This document shows, piece by piece, positions 43,200 to 54,195 of a stretch of DNA of 64,000 nucleotides. Both the position numbers and the translations under genes were made by a program. The notes under the pieces are model-generated. The model worked only from the letters and a program-made list of their open reading frames with translations, was not told where the DNA came from and made no database searches. The stretch's first letter is position 1. The number at the start of each line of letters is the position of its first letter. The DNA is from Catonia carolina (Eukaryota > Arthropoda > Insecta > Hemiptera > Achilidae), in contig JAQMRL010000007.1 of assembly GCA_035578175.1 (NCBI GenBank), positions 50,993,227 through 51,057,226 of the forward strand, read 5' to 3'.

Positions 43200-43495
43200 A
43201 ATAAGAGAACTAATAATTGGCAACAAGATGATTCCTCACTGGCTCAACGTTGTACGTGATTGGTCGAATGGAATTCCTTCGACACTGTATTGGTCGCAGG
43301 GTACCAGACGACAGGGCTTGCTCCACGTTCGTCCGATTTGAACCCTTTCGATTTTTTTCTTTGGGGTTTGTAAAGGATGTAATGTATCAAATTGTAAACT
43401 CTACTAGCTGACCTACCCGACTTAAGGCACAGGATTGAAGCAGCTGTCGCATCAATTACTCCAGGATTGCTAATTTAAGTATGGGATGAACTCTC
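43200..43495 (+). pseudogene. mariner-like transposase C-terminal fragment
   Basis: In shifting frames reads IPHWLNVVRDWSNGIPSTLY, then APRSSDLNPFDFFLWGL, DLPDLRHRIEAAVASITPGL and VWDEL. These match the end of a mariner transposase with the third catalytic Asp (PFDFFLW). The first two catalytic blocks are missing apart from a degraded QQD. A LINE 3' end interrupts it on the right. Confidence 0.7.
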
Positions 43496-43765
43496 TTTCT
43501 TTGTCACCAGTCTATCGACTGGTTTGATGCAGTTCTCCAAGCTGTTCTATCTTGCGCAAATCTTTTCATATCTATATACCTGTAACACCCTACATCTTTT
43601 ATAATTTTCTTTATATATTATAACCTTTGCCTCCCGTTACAATTCACTCCTCAATATTATCCTCGATTATTGATAGACCAATACCTGGATGTCTTAAGAT
43701 ATGCCCCCAGTAGCCTATCCCTTTTTCTGGTAAGATGTTTCCATAAACTTCTTTTCTCATCCACA
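43480..43765 (-). pseudogene. LINE C-terminal fragment (minus strand)
   Basis: On the minus strand: LPEKGIGYWGHILRHPGI, then TGGKGYN, MKRFAQDRTAWRTASNQSID and stop. This is the same LINE end as at 42,636-42,790 but longer. Frame changes and stops make it dead. Together with the plus-strand copy it forms a ~170-bp inverted repeat. Confidence 0.7.
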
Positions 43766-43769
43766 ATAC

Positions 43770-44283
43770 GCTATTGTTTTTTAAGGTTACGGCTTTAATA
43801 TGCATTTTAGCGGAAAAAAATTATATAACAAATAAATGTAGAGAATTTTAAATCCTACAACTTTTATTTCAAACATTTCTTTGTATAACGCTTAGTTTAG
43901 CGGTAATTAGCAATTTTCTGTTTATTTTTCTTACGAAAACGTGTGAAAAATTGATTTTTTTTAAAGATTTCGGCCTTAGTATGCATTTTACGACAAAAGT
44001 GTATTTAATCAAATTTATAGGAATTAAAAGATCTACAACTTTGTTTAGATCATTTTTCTCTACAGAGCCTAGTTTAGCGTGAAAGAGTGACTTTTCGTAT
44101 TTTTAAGCCAAACTGAGGTTGATTTTAATTTTTCGTCTTTCACTCATGATTAAAATTAGTTATATTTATTGAGGTTAGTTTTTTGTTTATTTCTAATGTT
44201 TTATCACTAATGTTAGGTTATATTGGTAATTATTGGCATTGGCAAGAGAAAGTTGTGTGAGTGTTTCACACCAGATTTTTTTT
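43770..44283 (+). mobile_element. Helentron-like element, copy M (5'-truncated)
   Basis: Begins in the middle of the family at ttaaggttacggctttaata and runs to an intact 3' terminus (ggcaagagaaagt, hairpin, cagattttttt). The microsatellite half is missing. Confidence 0.82.
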
Positions 44284-44289
44284 TGTATA

Positions 44290-44430
44290 GATTACGAATC
44301 CGAAAACCGTTTGCTTCTATCTAATGTAGTTTTTGACATTCGGGTTGGATGGACGAACGGATGGATATAGGAAAATGATAGACAACAAATTTAAAAAATT
44401 GCCACCAATTTGTGACATTTTCAAGTGAAT
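44290..44430 (-). repeat. Interspersed repeat 'b' (copy 2)
   Basis: Inverse copy of 31,975-32,110: the complement contains cggattcgtaatctatac and gttcgtccatccaaccc. Confidence 0.55.
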
Positions 44431-44553
44431 TCTAAACCGCTATTAAATTAATCTTTTGTGTTGTTTACTTTTGGTTTCCAGTAGCTACAGTATTAATTTT
44501 TTTATCTTGTGATTCGGTGCAGCCTATGTTCTGTTAGTGAACAGCTCTCTTAA

Positions 44554-45247
44554 GGGGAGACTGTACTTCGTATACCGCCAATGTTAAATTTGTTATTTTT
44601 AGGTACATTTTGCATAGGGTTGGTAAAAGATAGGTAAATTAAACTTTACACACTTATAATTTTCGGGTTTCTCTAGCTACTGACATTTTTTCAATTATCT
44701 GTTGGACCATAAAATTTTTAAGAAAATAACGAATAACAAAAAAAGTTTACTAATTTTTTTTCTACGTGTTTTCGTATTACTAATATTTTAAACACCTGAG
44801 GAACTCATGAAAATGTCAGTATATGGGTGTGTAAAAGATGAATAACTCGTAAAAATTTCAGCCTTGTGGGTATAACGGTTTCTGAGAAAAATGTACTTAA
44901 GTGTGAAAAATCTAAATTTACGGGAAAAAGCACAAATCAAAAACAAAATATACACAAACAAGTAAATTTTCCCTCAACAGTTGGTTAGAAAGCTGAACCA
45001 ACAATATGAGAATATTAAAACAGTGATGCAGATATTTAACAAATTAAAATTTCCTTTGGACAAAAAAATTCGTTCCTGATAATTTGATAATTTTTCTGAG
45101 TAAACCTGATAAAAAACCTTTTTTTTCATTAAAATTATTTTTATTGGCATAATTTAATGTTTTTCTGGTAGTTCTAGGTTTAAACTATTGAAAAATATGA
45201 AGAACCGAAAATATAAATTTTCAGTCAAAACAACCATACAGTCCCCC
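44554..45247 (-). mobile_element. TTAA-flanked inverted-repeat element, second copy
   Basis: Between TTAA at 44,550-44,553 and 45,248-45,251, with ends ggggagactgtac and gggggactgtatgg (complement). It is homologous along its length, in inverse orientation, to 18,363-19,903 without the Helentron-like insert. 44,890-44,935 supplies the empty site for copy J. Confidence 0.68.
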
Positions 45248-45251
45248 TTAA

Positions 45252-45723
45252 GTTTAATAACAAACTTTAACAAACGTGCACTTTATTTTTTTCATAATAC
45301 TGTAAGATTGTACAGTGGTATTCTAAAAATGGTCAAGGGAATAAAATTGTTCATGGTAATAAATGGGGTATTTTATGAAGTGGTTTGTTTTGAATAAGGA
45401 TAATGGATTGCGATGAATGGAATGTTTTGAATAAGAATTTTCAGAAATTGTAACTAGTAGAAAGTTTTTATTTTTATTCCTGCTACAATGTTCTCCATTG
45501 TTTGAAGAAACTATCAGACCGTAGATACAAAAACAGTTAGCACATTTGTAGTAACTTGCGAACAGTCAGGTAAGTAATTTTGGCGTAATCTGACCTCACA
45601 GATACACATTTCGTGGGTGAACACTAAGGCATCAAAATTGTATTCGGCGTGAAATTTGTACTCTTGGCGTAATCTGAGGTCACAGATACAAATTTTATGG
45701 GTGATCGCTAAGCCATAAGCTAA
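45252..45723. other. Unassigned spacer
   Basis: Contains a short direct repeat (ggcgtaatctgacctcacag at about 45,582 and ggcgtaatctgaggtcacag at about 45,666) of unknown origin. No gene. Confidence 0.4.
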
Positions 45724-45960
45724 ACTTCTTCTAAGTCATCTACAAGTGTTTCCGTTGAAAGAAGCTTTTCATGTCTGAAATGTCTTAAACGAATAAAAAA
45801 ATATTCAAGAAATACTATAAGTCAAGAGAGACTTTTATCGTTAGCCAATATTTCAATTCAAAAAGAACTGTTTATGAAAAAACACCTATTCTACGAAAAC
45901 ATAATAACCGATAAGTTTGCAAGTCTAAAAGACAGAAGAATATATTTTAATATATTATAA
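45724..45960 (+). pseudogene. hAT transposase dimerisation-domain fragment
   Basis: An uninterrupted 78-codon frame gives SSTSVSVERSFSCLKCLKRI, then NTISQERLLSLANISI and ITDKFASLKDRRIYF before TAA. This is the C-terminal dimerisation domain of hAT transposases (Dimer_Tnp_hAT), and the tail after it resembles the ZMYM1-like hAT group. There is no upstream catalytic region in any frame, so it is a 5'-truncated or residual fragment despite the clean frame. Confidence 0.75.
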
Positions 45961-46089
45961 ATAATATAATTAATATATATTTATTTTATTAAACATTATT
46001 TTTCCTTTGTTTGCACCACTACATAATTATATTATATTATAATTATATAATGAACAGCCAAAACAAAACTAATTAAATATAACACTCAC

Positions 46090-46690
46090 CTCAGAGTATT
46101 ACATTCATTCGAGATCTTTCGTCTCTCTCGGAGACATCCTCAGGAATTATTATACTAAACACTAAACACATATAACATTTAAAACAAATATGGTCAAAGA
46201 CCACGTCAATTATTTACTATTTTACCAACCATGCCGCGTGCGGTTATTCGGCCGAATGACGGTATAGTCATTTGTTCGTAGTTTTATTTCTCATCGCGAC
46301 TTTGTAACAATTTGAAATAATTTGTCAAAGTTGAATAATTAATCAAAGTCTGCCTGGCTGTTAATTAAATTTTTCTTTTTATTTTTAAATTTACAAAATA
46401 ATATAATATTTTTCCAGCTGCCATAATTTGTTACTATCGAAACATATTTCTAAAATTTCTAAATTATTTTCGTGACTGCTTATTTTATGCCCTTTCGTTA
46501 GTAGATGTTCTGCCACATTAGAATTTTTACAATCCTTTTTTAATAAGCAGCATAATGCTCAGAAAATCGTTTTTTAAACAATCTATTAGTTTTTCCGATG
46601 TAAAAAAAATTAGTCACTACAATTGATTTTATATATGCCCTGACAATAATATTTGTCATATGATTTGTTATTATATAATGTTGGTAGATA
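46090..46690 (-). pseudogene. Penelope-like element fragment with GIY-YIG endonuclease
   Basis: On the minus strand CQGIYKINCSD (GIY at 46,631-46,639) is followed, after a stop and a one-base shift, by FFYIGKTNRLFKKRFSEHYA (YIG at 46,594-46,602). After another shift come KDCKNSNVAEHLLTKGHKIS and ENNLEIL. That order (GIY, YIG, Arg, His) is the C-terminal endonuclease of Penelope-like retroelements. Downstream, 46,110-46,150 reads IPEDVSERDERSRM, a sequence often found near their end. The reverse transcriptase is missing. Confidence 0.72.
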
Positions 46691-46862
46691 ACTGGATATT
46701 TTATTAAAAGGTGATATAGTTATACTACCTATATTATATAAATACAGAATATATTTAATATGCATAACAAATAAGTAAGTACCAACTATAGCTATGTATC
46801 CGAATATAAATCATAACATGTATTGTACACCTTTGTTAATACACACAGTATATAAAATATAT

Positions 46863-46950
46863 ATGCACGCACGCACGCGCACGCGCACGCGCACACACAC
46901 GCGCGCACACACGCACACACACACACACACACACACACTGTGTATGTGTA
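46863..46950. repeat. Alternating purine-pyrimidine microsatellite
   Basis: (CACG)n/(CG)n/(CA)n run of about 80 bp, perfectly alternating for most of its length, hence Z-DNA-prone. It is not within a Helentron-like copy; flanks are AT-rich. Confidence 0.8.
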
Positions 46951-47043
46951 ATTTATATTGTTCTACTCTCGGAAGTATACTAGTTTCTCTCGGTTTTTTG
47001 CAATTCTTCACCTATTTTTGAAGACACGAATCACCACTGCCGG

Positions 47044-48330
47044 GAGGCCATCTTGTAGTAACGCCCCACAGATACGTAAGTAAACAAAATGGGGGTACTA
47101 ACGCACCAGACACATTTTTACGTACCACCTATTTTTCAAATATGAAATTTGTTAATTTTACTTAGACAATATAATGCAGTCACACAATATTAAATTAAGA
47201 CTTTTTTAAAACCAAATAATGTTCGAGATTAATTGAAAAAATTAAGTTGTGAGAATCCAGACTGGCACTAGACCATTTCTTCCTTGTGACCTACCAAAAC
47301 TGATCTACTGCGGATTATCAGTCAAGTTCAAGCATTAAAACTGAAACTAACTTTTTATAAATCTCCTCAAAAATTTAATTAAAATGTACCGTTCTGTCAC
47401 GTTTACTTAAATAATAATTTTGAATACTGGTCAAAGTCAGTTGTTTTCGTGGATAGCCGACCTAGAGGCCATCTTGTAGCAACAATCCACCGATACGTGA
47501 ATAAACGGTACTAACGCACCAAACATAGTTTTTTTACGAATTTTTCCCAAATATGAGATATGTTAAATATACTAAGACTGTATCTTTCAATCACATATAT
47601 TAAGATACTTATTGAAAACCAACAAGATTAACTGAACGAGTACAGTAGTGAGAACCCAGAATGGCATCAGACCATTTCCTCCTCCTGACCTACCGAAACT
47701 GATCTATTGTAGATGATAGGTCACGTCGAAGTATTGAAAGTGAAGCTAAATGTTATTATTCTTTTAAAAATTGTATTATAAACGTACCGTTCTGTTACTT
47801 TTACATAAATAATAATATTTAAATACTGGCCAATTCAGTTGTAAGATCCTGGACAGGCGACCGGAGGCCATCTTGTTGTAACGACCTACCGATATAAAAA
47901 AAATATAATGTAATGGGCGGTATCACCGCACCAGACATCTTTTTAATTTCCACCTGATTCACAAATATGAAATTCGTTAAATTTACTTAGATTATATCAA
48001 GCAGTAACACATATTTAGAGACTGTTTATGTAACCAAATATTTTTCAAGATTAAATGAACGAATACAGTACTGAAACCTAGACTGGCACCAGAACATCTC
48101 ATTTTCGAGACCTACCGAAACTGATCTACTGTCTAAGAATTGAAACCGAAGCTAAAATATAATAAATCTCTTCAAAAACCTAATTTTAAAACTTATCGTT
48201 CTGTTGTATTTACAGAAATAATCATTTTGTATCCTAATAAAATTCAGTGGTAAGATCGTGGAAAAACCATAGTTGTTATTCAGTTGTTGCCCAGGAGGCC
48301 ATTATAAAATAAAGACCCACATATTAAAAG
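47044..48330 (+). repeat. Diverged ~415-bp tandem repeat, three copies plus a partial
   Basis: The landmark gaggccat occurs at 47,044, 47,466, 47,864 and 48,295 (periods 422, 398 and 431). Within each unit the same order recurs: gatacgt, actaacgcacca, caaatatgaaat, agactggca, cctaccraaactgatctac, accgttctgt, and a variant of cagttgt. Copies are clearly diverged, so the array is old. No open frame is conserved across units. Confidence 0.85.
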
Positions 48331-48697
48331 TTTGTAAATTAAAAATGTACGTATAGCACTATAAACACAAGAAAATATTCAGCAATAATATAAATTAAAA
48401 TAAAAATTCTATGAACATTTTAGTCATCGTACTGTAATAAAAGGACGCTGGAATTTTTTTGGTTGAACTGCTGACGTCCTAACATTAGGACGCTGGCACT
48501 GTAAGAGTTAAATATATTTTTTTTACAAGGAAAATAAATAAATTTTTTAAGTTTAGGCCTATACTGAGGAAAATATTGTATTATTTGATTAAAATGATAG
48601 AATGACACGCTTATAGAAGTAAGCTAGTAAGTAGTAAGTAGTAGTAAGTAGGTAATAAATAAATTGGTAAGTAAAGAATTTAACATAGTGTTAATAT
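48331..48697. other. Unassigned spacer with (AGTA)n-like microsatellite
   Basis: 48,617-48,660 is an impure agta/gtaagtag tract. No gene. Confidence 0.5.
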
Positions 48698-49519
48698 TGT
48701 GACAATATCGAAGGGCATGGTTCGCGAAATTTCTAGTATTCCATTCATAGAATGGTAAAGAGTAGATAATAGAGTGGAAAAGTAACAATAAAAGTTTGGC
48801 TATTCATGAAAGTTGTTTGGAGGGACTGCGCTATTGTGTCTATTGTTGTACAACTGTTTGTGAAAGGGTCGGCCTGTAACAACTTCTATTCTATTTACAA
48901 TAAGATCTATTGTTGACTTGTTTACAATAGATTTTTCTAGCACTCATTTATAAAGGGTTTTTTTGTACTTTATTATTTGTATCGAAGTTCGGTGTTTTTC
49001 AGGAAGATTCTTTTTTGATTAATTATATAAAGAGACCCCCGAGCGCGGTGAGTGAGTTAGTATTCGTTTGATCTTTGACGAGTGGCTATCGGGCGTAGTG
49101 CAGCATTGTTGTTGGTCGTATGCGTTCCGAGCATTGTGTTGGTCAACGATTGTTATACTGTCTTTGTTTGTGTGTGTATTGTGAAAATTTATTGTATATC
49201 TGTATTAAATTCAGTTTTTATGTATTCAGTTTCATTTTGTATGTGTATTATATATATTAATTAATATATATATTAATTTTTGTATGTGTATTTATATTAA
49301 TTGATTGTAAGTAGTGCTAAGAAAATTATTAAGTTATTTATTGTTTATTATTTATTTTAAGTAAATTATTAAGTTATTTATTGTATTACTTCATTATAAT
49401 TAGTTTGTCGTTTATTTTGTAAATCATTTAGTGTAATAAATATTTGTAATTGTAAACTTTAGTGTATTAATTATTTAATAACCTAGATCCCGAAACGGAC
49501 CTTAGCGATAACTGTCACA
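48698..49519 (+). mobile_element. Solo LTR of an LTR retrotransposon
   Basis: 822 bp, beginning tgtgaca and ending tgtcaca, flanked by a 4-bp direct repeat atat (48,694-48,697; 49,520-49,523). Inside are a TATA-like attatataaagag (49,021-49,033) followed by a GC-richer start-site region, and an aataaata polyadenylation-like signal near 49,435. No primer-binding site, polypurine tract or gag/pol flanks it, so the internal part was probably lost by LTR-LTR recombination. Superfamily not determined; a 4-bp duplication is compatible with Gypsy-like elements. Orientation is set by TATA before AATAAA. Confidence 0.7.
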
Positions 49520-49523
49520 ATAT

Positions 49524-49909
49524 CTAGGCTCATCACTTGTATCTTAACATTTCCTACACTCCCTTTTCTGGAGTCTTCTGGATGCAGTTTTAAAAACAAT
49601 TACAATTTACTTTTAGTTAATTTAATAATAGTATAACTTAAATTTTTTATGATTTAAAGCCCTAGTCCTGTTTTTCAATCCCATTTGTATTGTGAAGACT
49701 GTGTAAAAGACGAGAATACCTACCACAGTCTAACCATAGTTCTAACTTTAGTAGGCTAACCTTCGTAGGTAGGTCACTTTCCTTTACCTCATATAATAGT
49801 TTTTAGATAGGATGTACTTAGATTGATATTGTAAAAATAAGAAAATAAATTATTTATTTATGTGAATCTTCTTAGCAATTTAGAAATCAATGGTGAAATA
49901 TGGTGAAAT
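49524..49909. other. Unassigned spacer
   Basis: No gene or repeat recognised. Confidence 0.4.
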
Positions 49910-50785
49910 CAATGGTTTGTTAGCTTTGCAGACGGAACTGCAATTCTATTTTCTGGATCAGATTGAATAGATGTAAAAATAAATGCTGAAATAAATGGGC
50001 TTCGAAAGATAAGAGCTTGGCTGGATACGAAAATTCTAACGACACACTGTGAGAAGACCTACTTTCTCTGTTTCAGCTTAAATCCTGAGGGACTTCCGGA
50101 CTATCAGAACCTAATTGTACATACCTGTCAGCTGAATACCAACTGCAGCTGCCAAAATATCTGCAGATCACATTCTGTTAAACATCTAGGAAAAAGCACT
50201 TCGCTGGCATGAGCATATAGATGGGCTATGTCAACATCTAAGAAAACGTATTTACCTGTTTAAAAGTCTTTGAACTATTTTAAATTTCAAAAAACCATTA
50301 AAAATGGTTTACTACTCAGTTGCTTAATCAGCGCTTTCCTACGGCATTTTTGCTTGGGGAGGAGCATATATGAAGCTTATATGAAGCATATATGAGCTTT
50401 AGAGTGCAGAAAACAACTTTTAAAATAATAACCAAAAAAACACCAACGCTTTCCATCTGATAAGCTTTTTTGAAGGATTTTCAAGTACTGGATATACGAT
50501 AGCTTTATGAATGAAAAGTTCTTATTAAGGCATTTAGAACACAAACACCTTCCCTTAAACAACTTATCGCTACAATACCCAAAACAGGCATTTGGTTCCA
50601 CTCCACAGAGCTTCCACCAAATTTTACCAAAGACAATCGAGTTTTAACTCCTAAACTTTTTAATCTGATGCCTACTGATATCAGAAATCTGGCGATCATC
50701 ATAAAGTTTAAAAAGTTAGTCAGTGTGTTGTTGCTTAGCCAAAATGGACACGAGATCCACCCGATTTTGGCTCCTTCTAATCCTT
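49910..50785 (+). pseudogene. LINE reverse-transcriptase fragment (Jockey/CR1-like)
   Basis: Starts at the catalytic box: FADGTAILFSGSD (49,925 onward), where the family has YADD/FADD, so the second catalytic Asp has become Gly. Then come KINAEINGLRKIRAWLDTKI, CEKTYFLCFSLNPEGLPDYQ, VKHLG, KSLNYFKFQKTIKNGLLL and FPSDKLF. This is the palm/thumb region and C-terminal part of a non-LTR reverse transcriptase. Several stops and frame shifts. Homologous to the fragment at 59,690-60,375 (shared PSDKLF block). Confidence 0.75.
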
Positions 50786-52161
50786 AAATGGTGTACTTAC
50801 TTTACTTTTGAGCCATTAAAATAGACTTCTGGCATAACGGGACACACTCATCAAGTCTACCCTAGAACATGGCTGTGCCACAGCTGGGTAGGTGTATTTC
50901 CCCTGCATTGTAATTATCTATAATAATTGCATTAATAATAACAGTAATTTTTGTAATATGTTTCTTTTGCTTTTGTTTATATAAACCTGTAAAATGGGAT
51001 ATAAATGTATTTATTACTAAACAGAAACTACGCCTTTGGCCTATTTTGGCATATTGCCTATAAATATTGTATTCTGCCAAGGAAAACAATATTAACCCAC
51101 CAAATTATATAATCTACATAAAATTTGGAAAGATCAAGTAAGTTGTTGAAAAGTACGCTTACGAAACTTAAAAAGCAGGACTACCGCAGAATCCAGTCAT
51201 TGAACGACAGAAATGTGTAATCGGTATAAAAATATATCTTTAGTCGGTGTTTCATTAAATTTTGCCTGATTCTCATGTTTTACATCGGCAAAGCAGTATA
51301 ATCCAAACTTAATATTTCTCTAAACGTTTAATTATGAAAGTTCCGAATTAGCGAAGTCCAAATTAGTGAAGATCTGCTGAATTTATTAAACAGTTTTATG
51401 CGTTCTTTGACAGATTTAAGTTTGCTTTGGATCAAGCGACGCATTAGATATGTCGTGTTTTTTATAATTGGTGCGTGGTAAATTATTGTAGAATAGTCTC
51501 ATGTAAGTTTGGAGAGGCGTGAGTTTTTCAAACGGAATTCGTAGAATGATTCTCGTCGTGTTACAGCTCTTCCCTCCGTACACAACAAACAGGAAGTGTG
51601 CACAAGGGTATGAATAAGTCGTCATCGGTAGGGAGTTTGTTGGGAGCCCAATAATGAAGGGTGGTTTCATCCCTTACCCCGAACTCCCAGCCATCTCTAC
51701 CACCTACTTCTTCCGAACTCATCTCTTCTTTTATGATTCCGTTGCTCGGTAATTAATCCACATCGCGCGCGGTAAGACCGTACGCTAAAAATTATAATCA
51801 CATCATGTCCACCGTCGGGATCTCTCCCGGTTATCATTAATTATTATTAAATTAATTATTCCTTTATTGTCGCGCGTTAATTGTTAAACCCCGTTACCGG
51901 ATTTTATATCGGACACTTTATCAGCCCTTATTCTTTTATATTTTCACGATTTCTCTCCCCTTTCTCTTATCTTTCAATTAATTTTCTTCCTCTAATAATT
52001 TTGCCTGCCTGATACTCGTTCAATAGTACCGAGTTCTTTCCTAATATTCTTAATTAATGAATTGCAGGAAATTTTTCGTTACCGTATCAGCCCTCATGTT
52101 TGTAATACATAATTATCATTTAATTTTAGTTTAACAGATATGTTTCATCCATTTCATGTTT
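50786..52161. other. Unassigned region, including a pyrimidine-rich strand-asymmetric part
   Basis: 51,660-52,060 is T/C-rich on the plus strand with several GC-richer islands (catcgcgcgcggtaag, gtcgcgcgttaattgt). No domain-bearing frame; an open frame at 51,416-51,670 has no recognised motif. Confidence 0.4.
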
Positions 52162-54046
52162 ATTTTCCCTTACACTGTATGAATATGTAGAGAAGAAAAA
52201 TACCTATTGTTTTCACGTAGATTCTTTGAAATCTAGTTTTCACGGGAAATACACGTTTTCAAGCCCTCTGAACCCAAAATACATGTTTAAGTGATAGGCA
52301 TGTGTGAGTGTGGGTGAATAAAATATCTCAAGAACGGAACGGCGTACAAAGTTGTAACTTGGAACTTAAGTTAGGTACCACAAGAAGACCCGACACGAAC
52401 ATTTTAATTAAAATCGGTCAACCAAAAGTAAAAGTTTATTCGTGCGATTTTCTCAAAAACACCTACTACGATTTAGTTAAAAATCTGGTGTGAAACACTC
52501 ACACAACTTTCTCTTGCCAATGCAAATGATTAATAATAAACCTAACATTATTAATAAAATATTAGAAATAAACAAAAACTAACCTCAAAAACATAACCTT
52601 ATTTTAATCATGAGTGAATGACGCAAAATGACAATCGAACTCAGTTTGGCTTAAAAATACGGAAAATCACGCTTTCACGCTAAACTAGGCTCTGTAGAGA
52701 AAAATGCTCTAAACAAAAGTTGTAGATCTTTTAATTTTCTATAACTTTTATTATATACACTTTTGTCGTAAAATGCATACTAAGACCGAAATGTTAAAAA
52801 AATCGATTTTTCTCACGTTTTCGTGAGAAAAAAACAGAAAATCGCAAATTACCGCTAAACTAAGCGTTATACAAAAAAATGTTTGAAACAGAAGTTGTAG
52901 GTTTTTAAATTCTCTACAACTTTTATTATGTAAAGTTTTTGCGCTAAAATTTATATTAAAGCCGTAATCTTAAAAAAACAACGTTTTTACGTGATAACAG
53001 CCTCACCGAGAATTTCAGCAAACATGGCGCCTACCCTATCTTGTAGAAAATAAAAAATTGAGTAAAATAGGCGATTTTAAAAAAAATCGTAGGACCAGTT
53101 TTTGAGAAAATCGCAAAAAACTGAAAAATTATACGAATAAACTACTACTTCCGGTTGACCGATTTTGATGAAAATGTTCGTGTCGCGTCCGGTAGTGGTA
53201 TGTAACTTAAGTTTCAAGTTTCAAGTTCGTACGATGTTCCGTTCTTGAGATATTCTGTTCACACACAGACACACAGACACACACACACACAGACACTCAC
53301 ACAGACCAATCGCTAAAAACATGTTTTTTGGGTTCAGGGGGTCTGAAAACGTATAGATCCGGTGAAAACTCGATTTCGAAAAATCGACATGAAAACAATA
53401 CTTTCCTTCCTATATATTCATATAGGCAAGAGAAAGTAAAAATCGCCTCTTACTACACTTTTGTAGTCTACTCGATAGGGTAAGCTGCTGATAGCGTAGA
53501 CAGCTGAAATTCTTGGGAGGCTGTGTGGTCGTAGTTAGTTTTTTTTTAAGATTAAGACCTTAATATTATTTTTAGACCAAATATGAATAGCCTTTAATTA
53601 AAGTTGTAGGAAACTCAAAAAAACACTTATGACGTTTATTCCAAACTTTTTCTTGACTACGCTTAGTTTAGCGGCAATTAGTGATTTTCTACATTTTGCT
53701 CTTAAAAATCGGCAAAACATGGGATTTCTTAAGATTGCGGTCTTATTAAGGGCCTATGAATTTTAGACAAAAGTGTAGGCTACACAATTAAAATAATAGG
53801 AAATTAGAAAACCGACAACTATTATTTTAAGCATTTTTTCTACAGTATCTAGTTTAGCGTCAATTAGTGACTTTCCTTATTTTTAAGTTCTGCAAAGGTT
53901 GGTTTTAATTTTGCGTTATTTACTCATGATTTAAATTAGTTTGGTTTTAATTTTACATTGTTTCCTAATGATTAAACTTAGAATGTTATATTTCATTATT
54001 TACATTAGCAAGAGAAAGCCGTGTGAGTGTTTCACGCAAGATTTTT
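52162..54046 (+). mobile_element. Helentron-like element, copy O (old), split by copy N
   Basis: 5' part 52,162-52,478 (cttacactgtatgaatatgt, then agccctctgaacccaaaata) and 3' part 53,438-54,046 (aaaatcgcctcttactac to agcaagagaaagccgtgtga and gtttcacgcaagattttttt). The microsatellite is almost gone. Joining the two parts across N restores the family order without loss. Confidence 0.78.
52479..53437 (-). mobile_element. Helentron-like element, copy N (complete, young)
   Basis: Full-length from aaaaatctggtgtgaaacac to ggcaagagaaagt. (AC)n/(acag)n at 53,262-53,303. Very close to copies K and L throughout. Inserted at an A run (T run on its own strand) in copy O. Confidence 0.9.
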
Positions 54047-54131
54047 TTCATAATATTAGTATGTACTAAGCTGAATTATTCTATTACAGTAAAAAATTGG
54101 AACTAGATTTTTAATCCGCGTTTTTCAATAA
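54047..54131. other. Short spacer
   Basis: Nothing recognised between the end of copy O and the mariner. Confidence 0.4.
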
Positions 54132-54195
54132 TACAAGGTGTGACTATTAAATAACGAGACTGACGTAAAAAAATTCATTTTTATTTTATACATAA

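Noticed and set aside
47044..48330. CRISPR-like array
   Set aside because: Units are ~415 bp, diverged along their whole length and without a short conserved repeat/spacer structure.
51416..51670. 84-codon minus-strand open frame
   Set aside because: No recognisable domain, no supporting repeat or splice context; retained only as part of an unassigned region.
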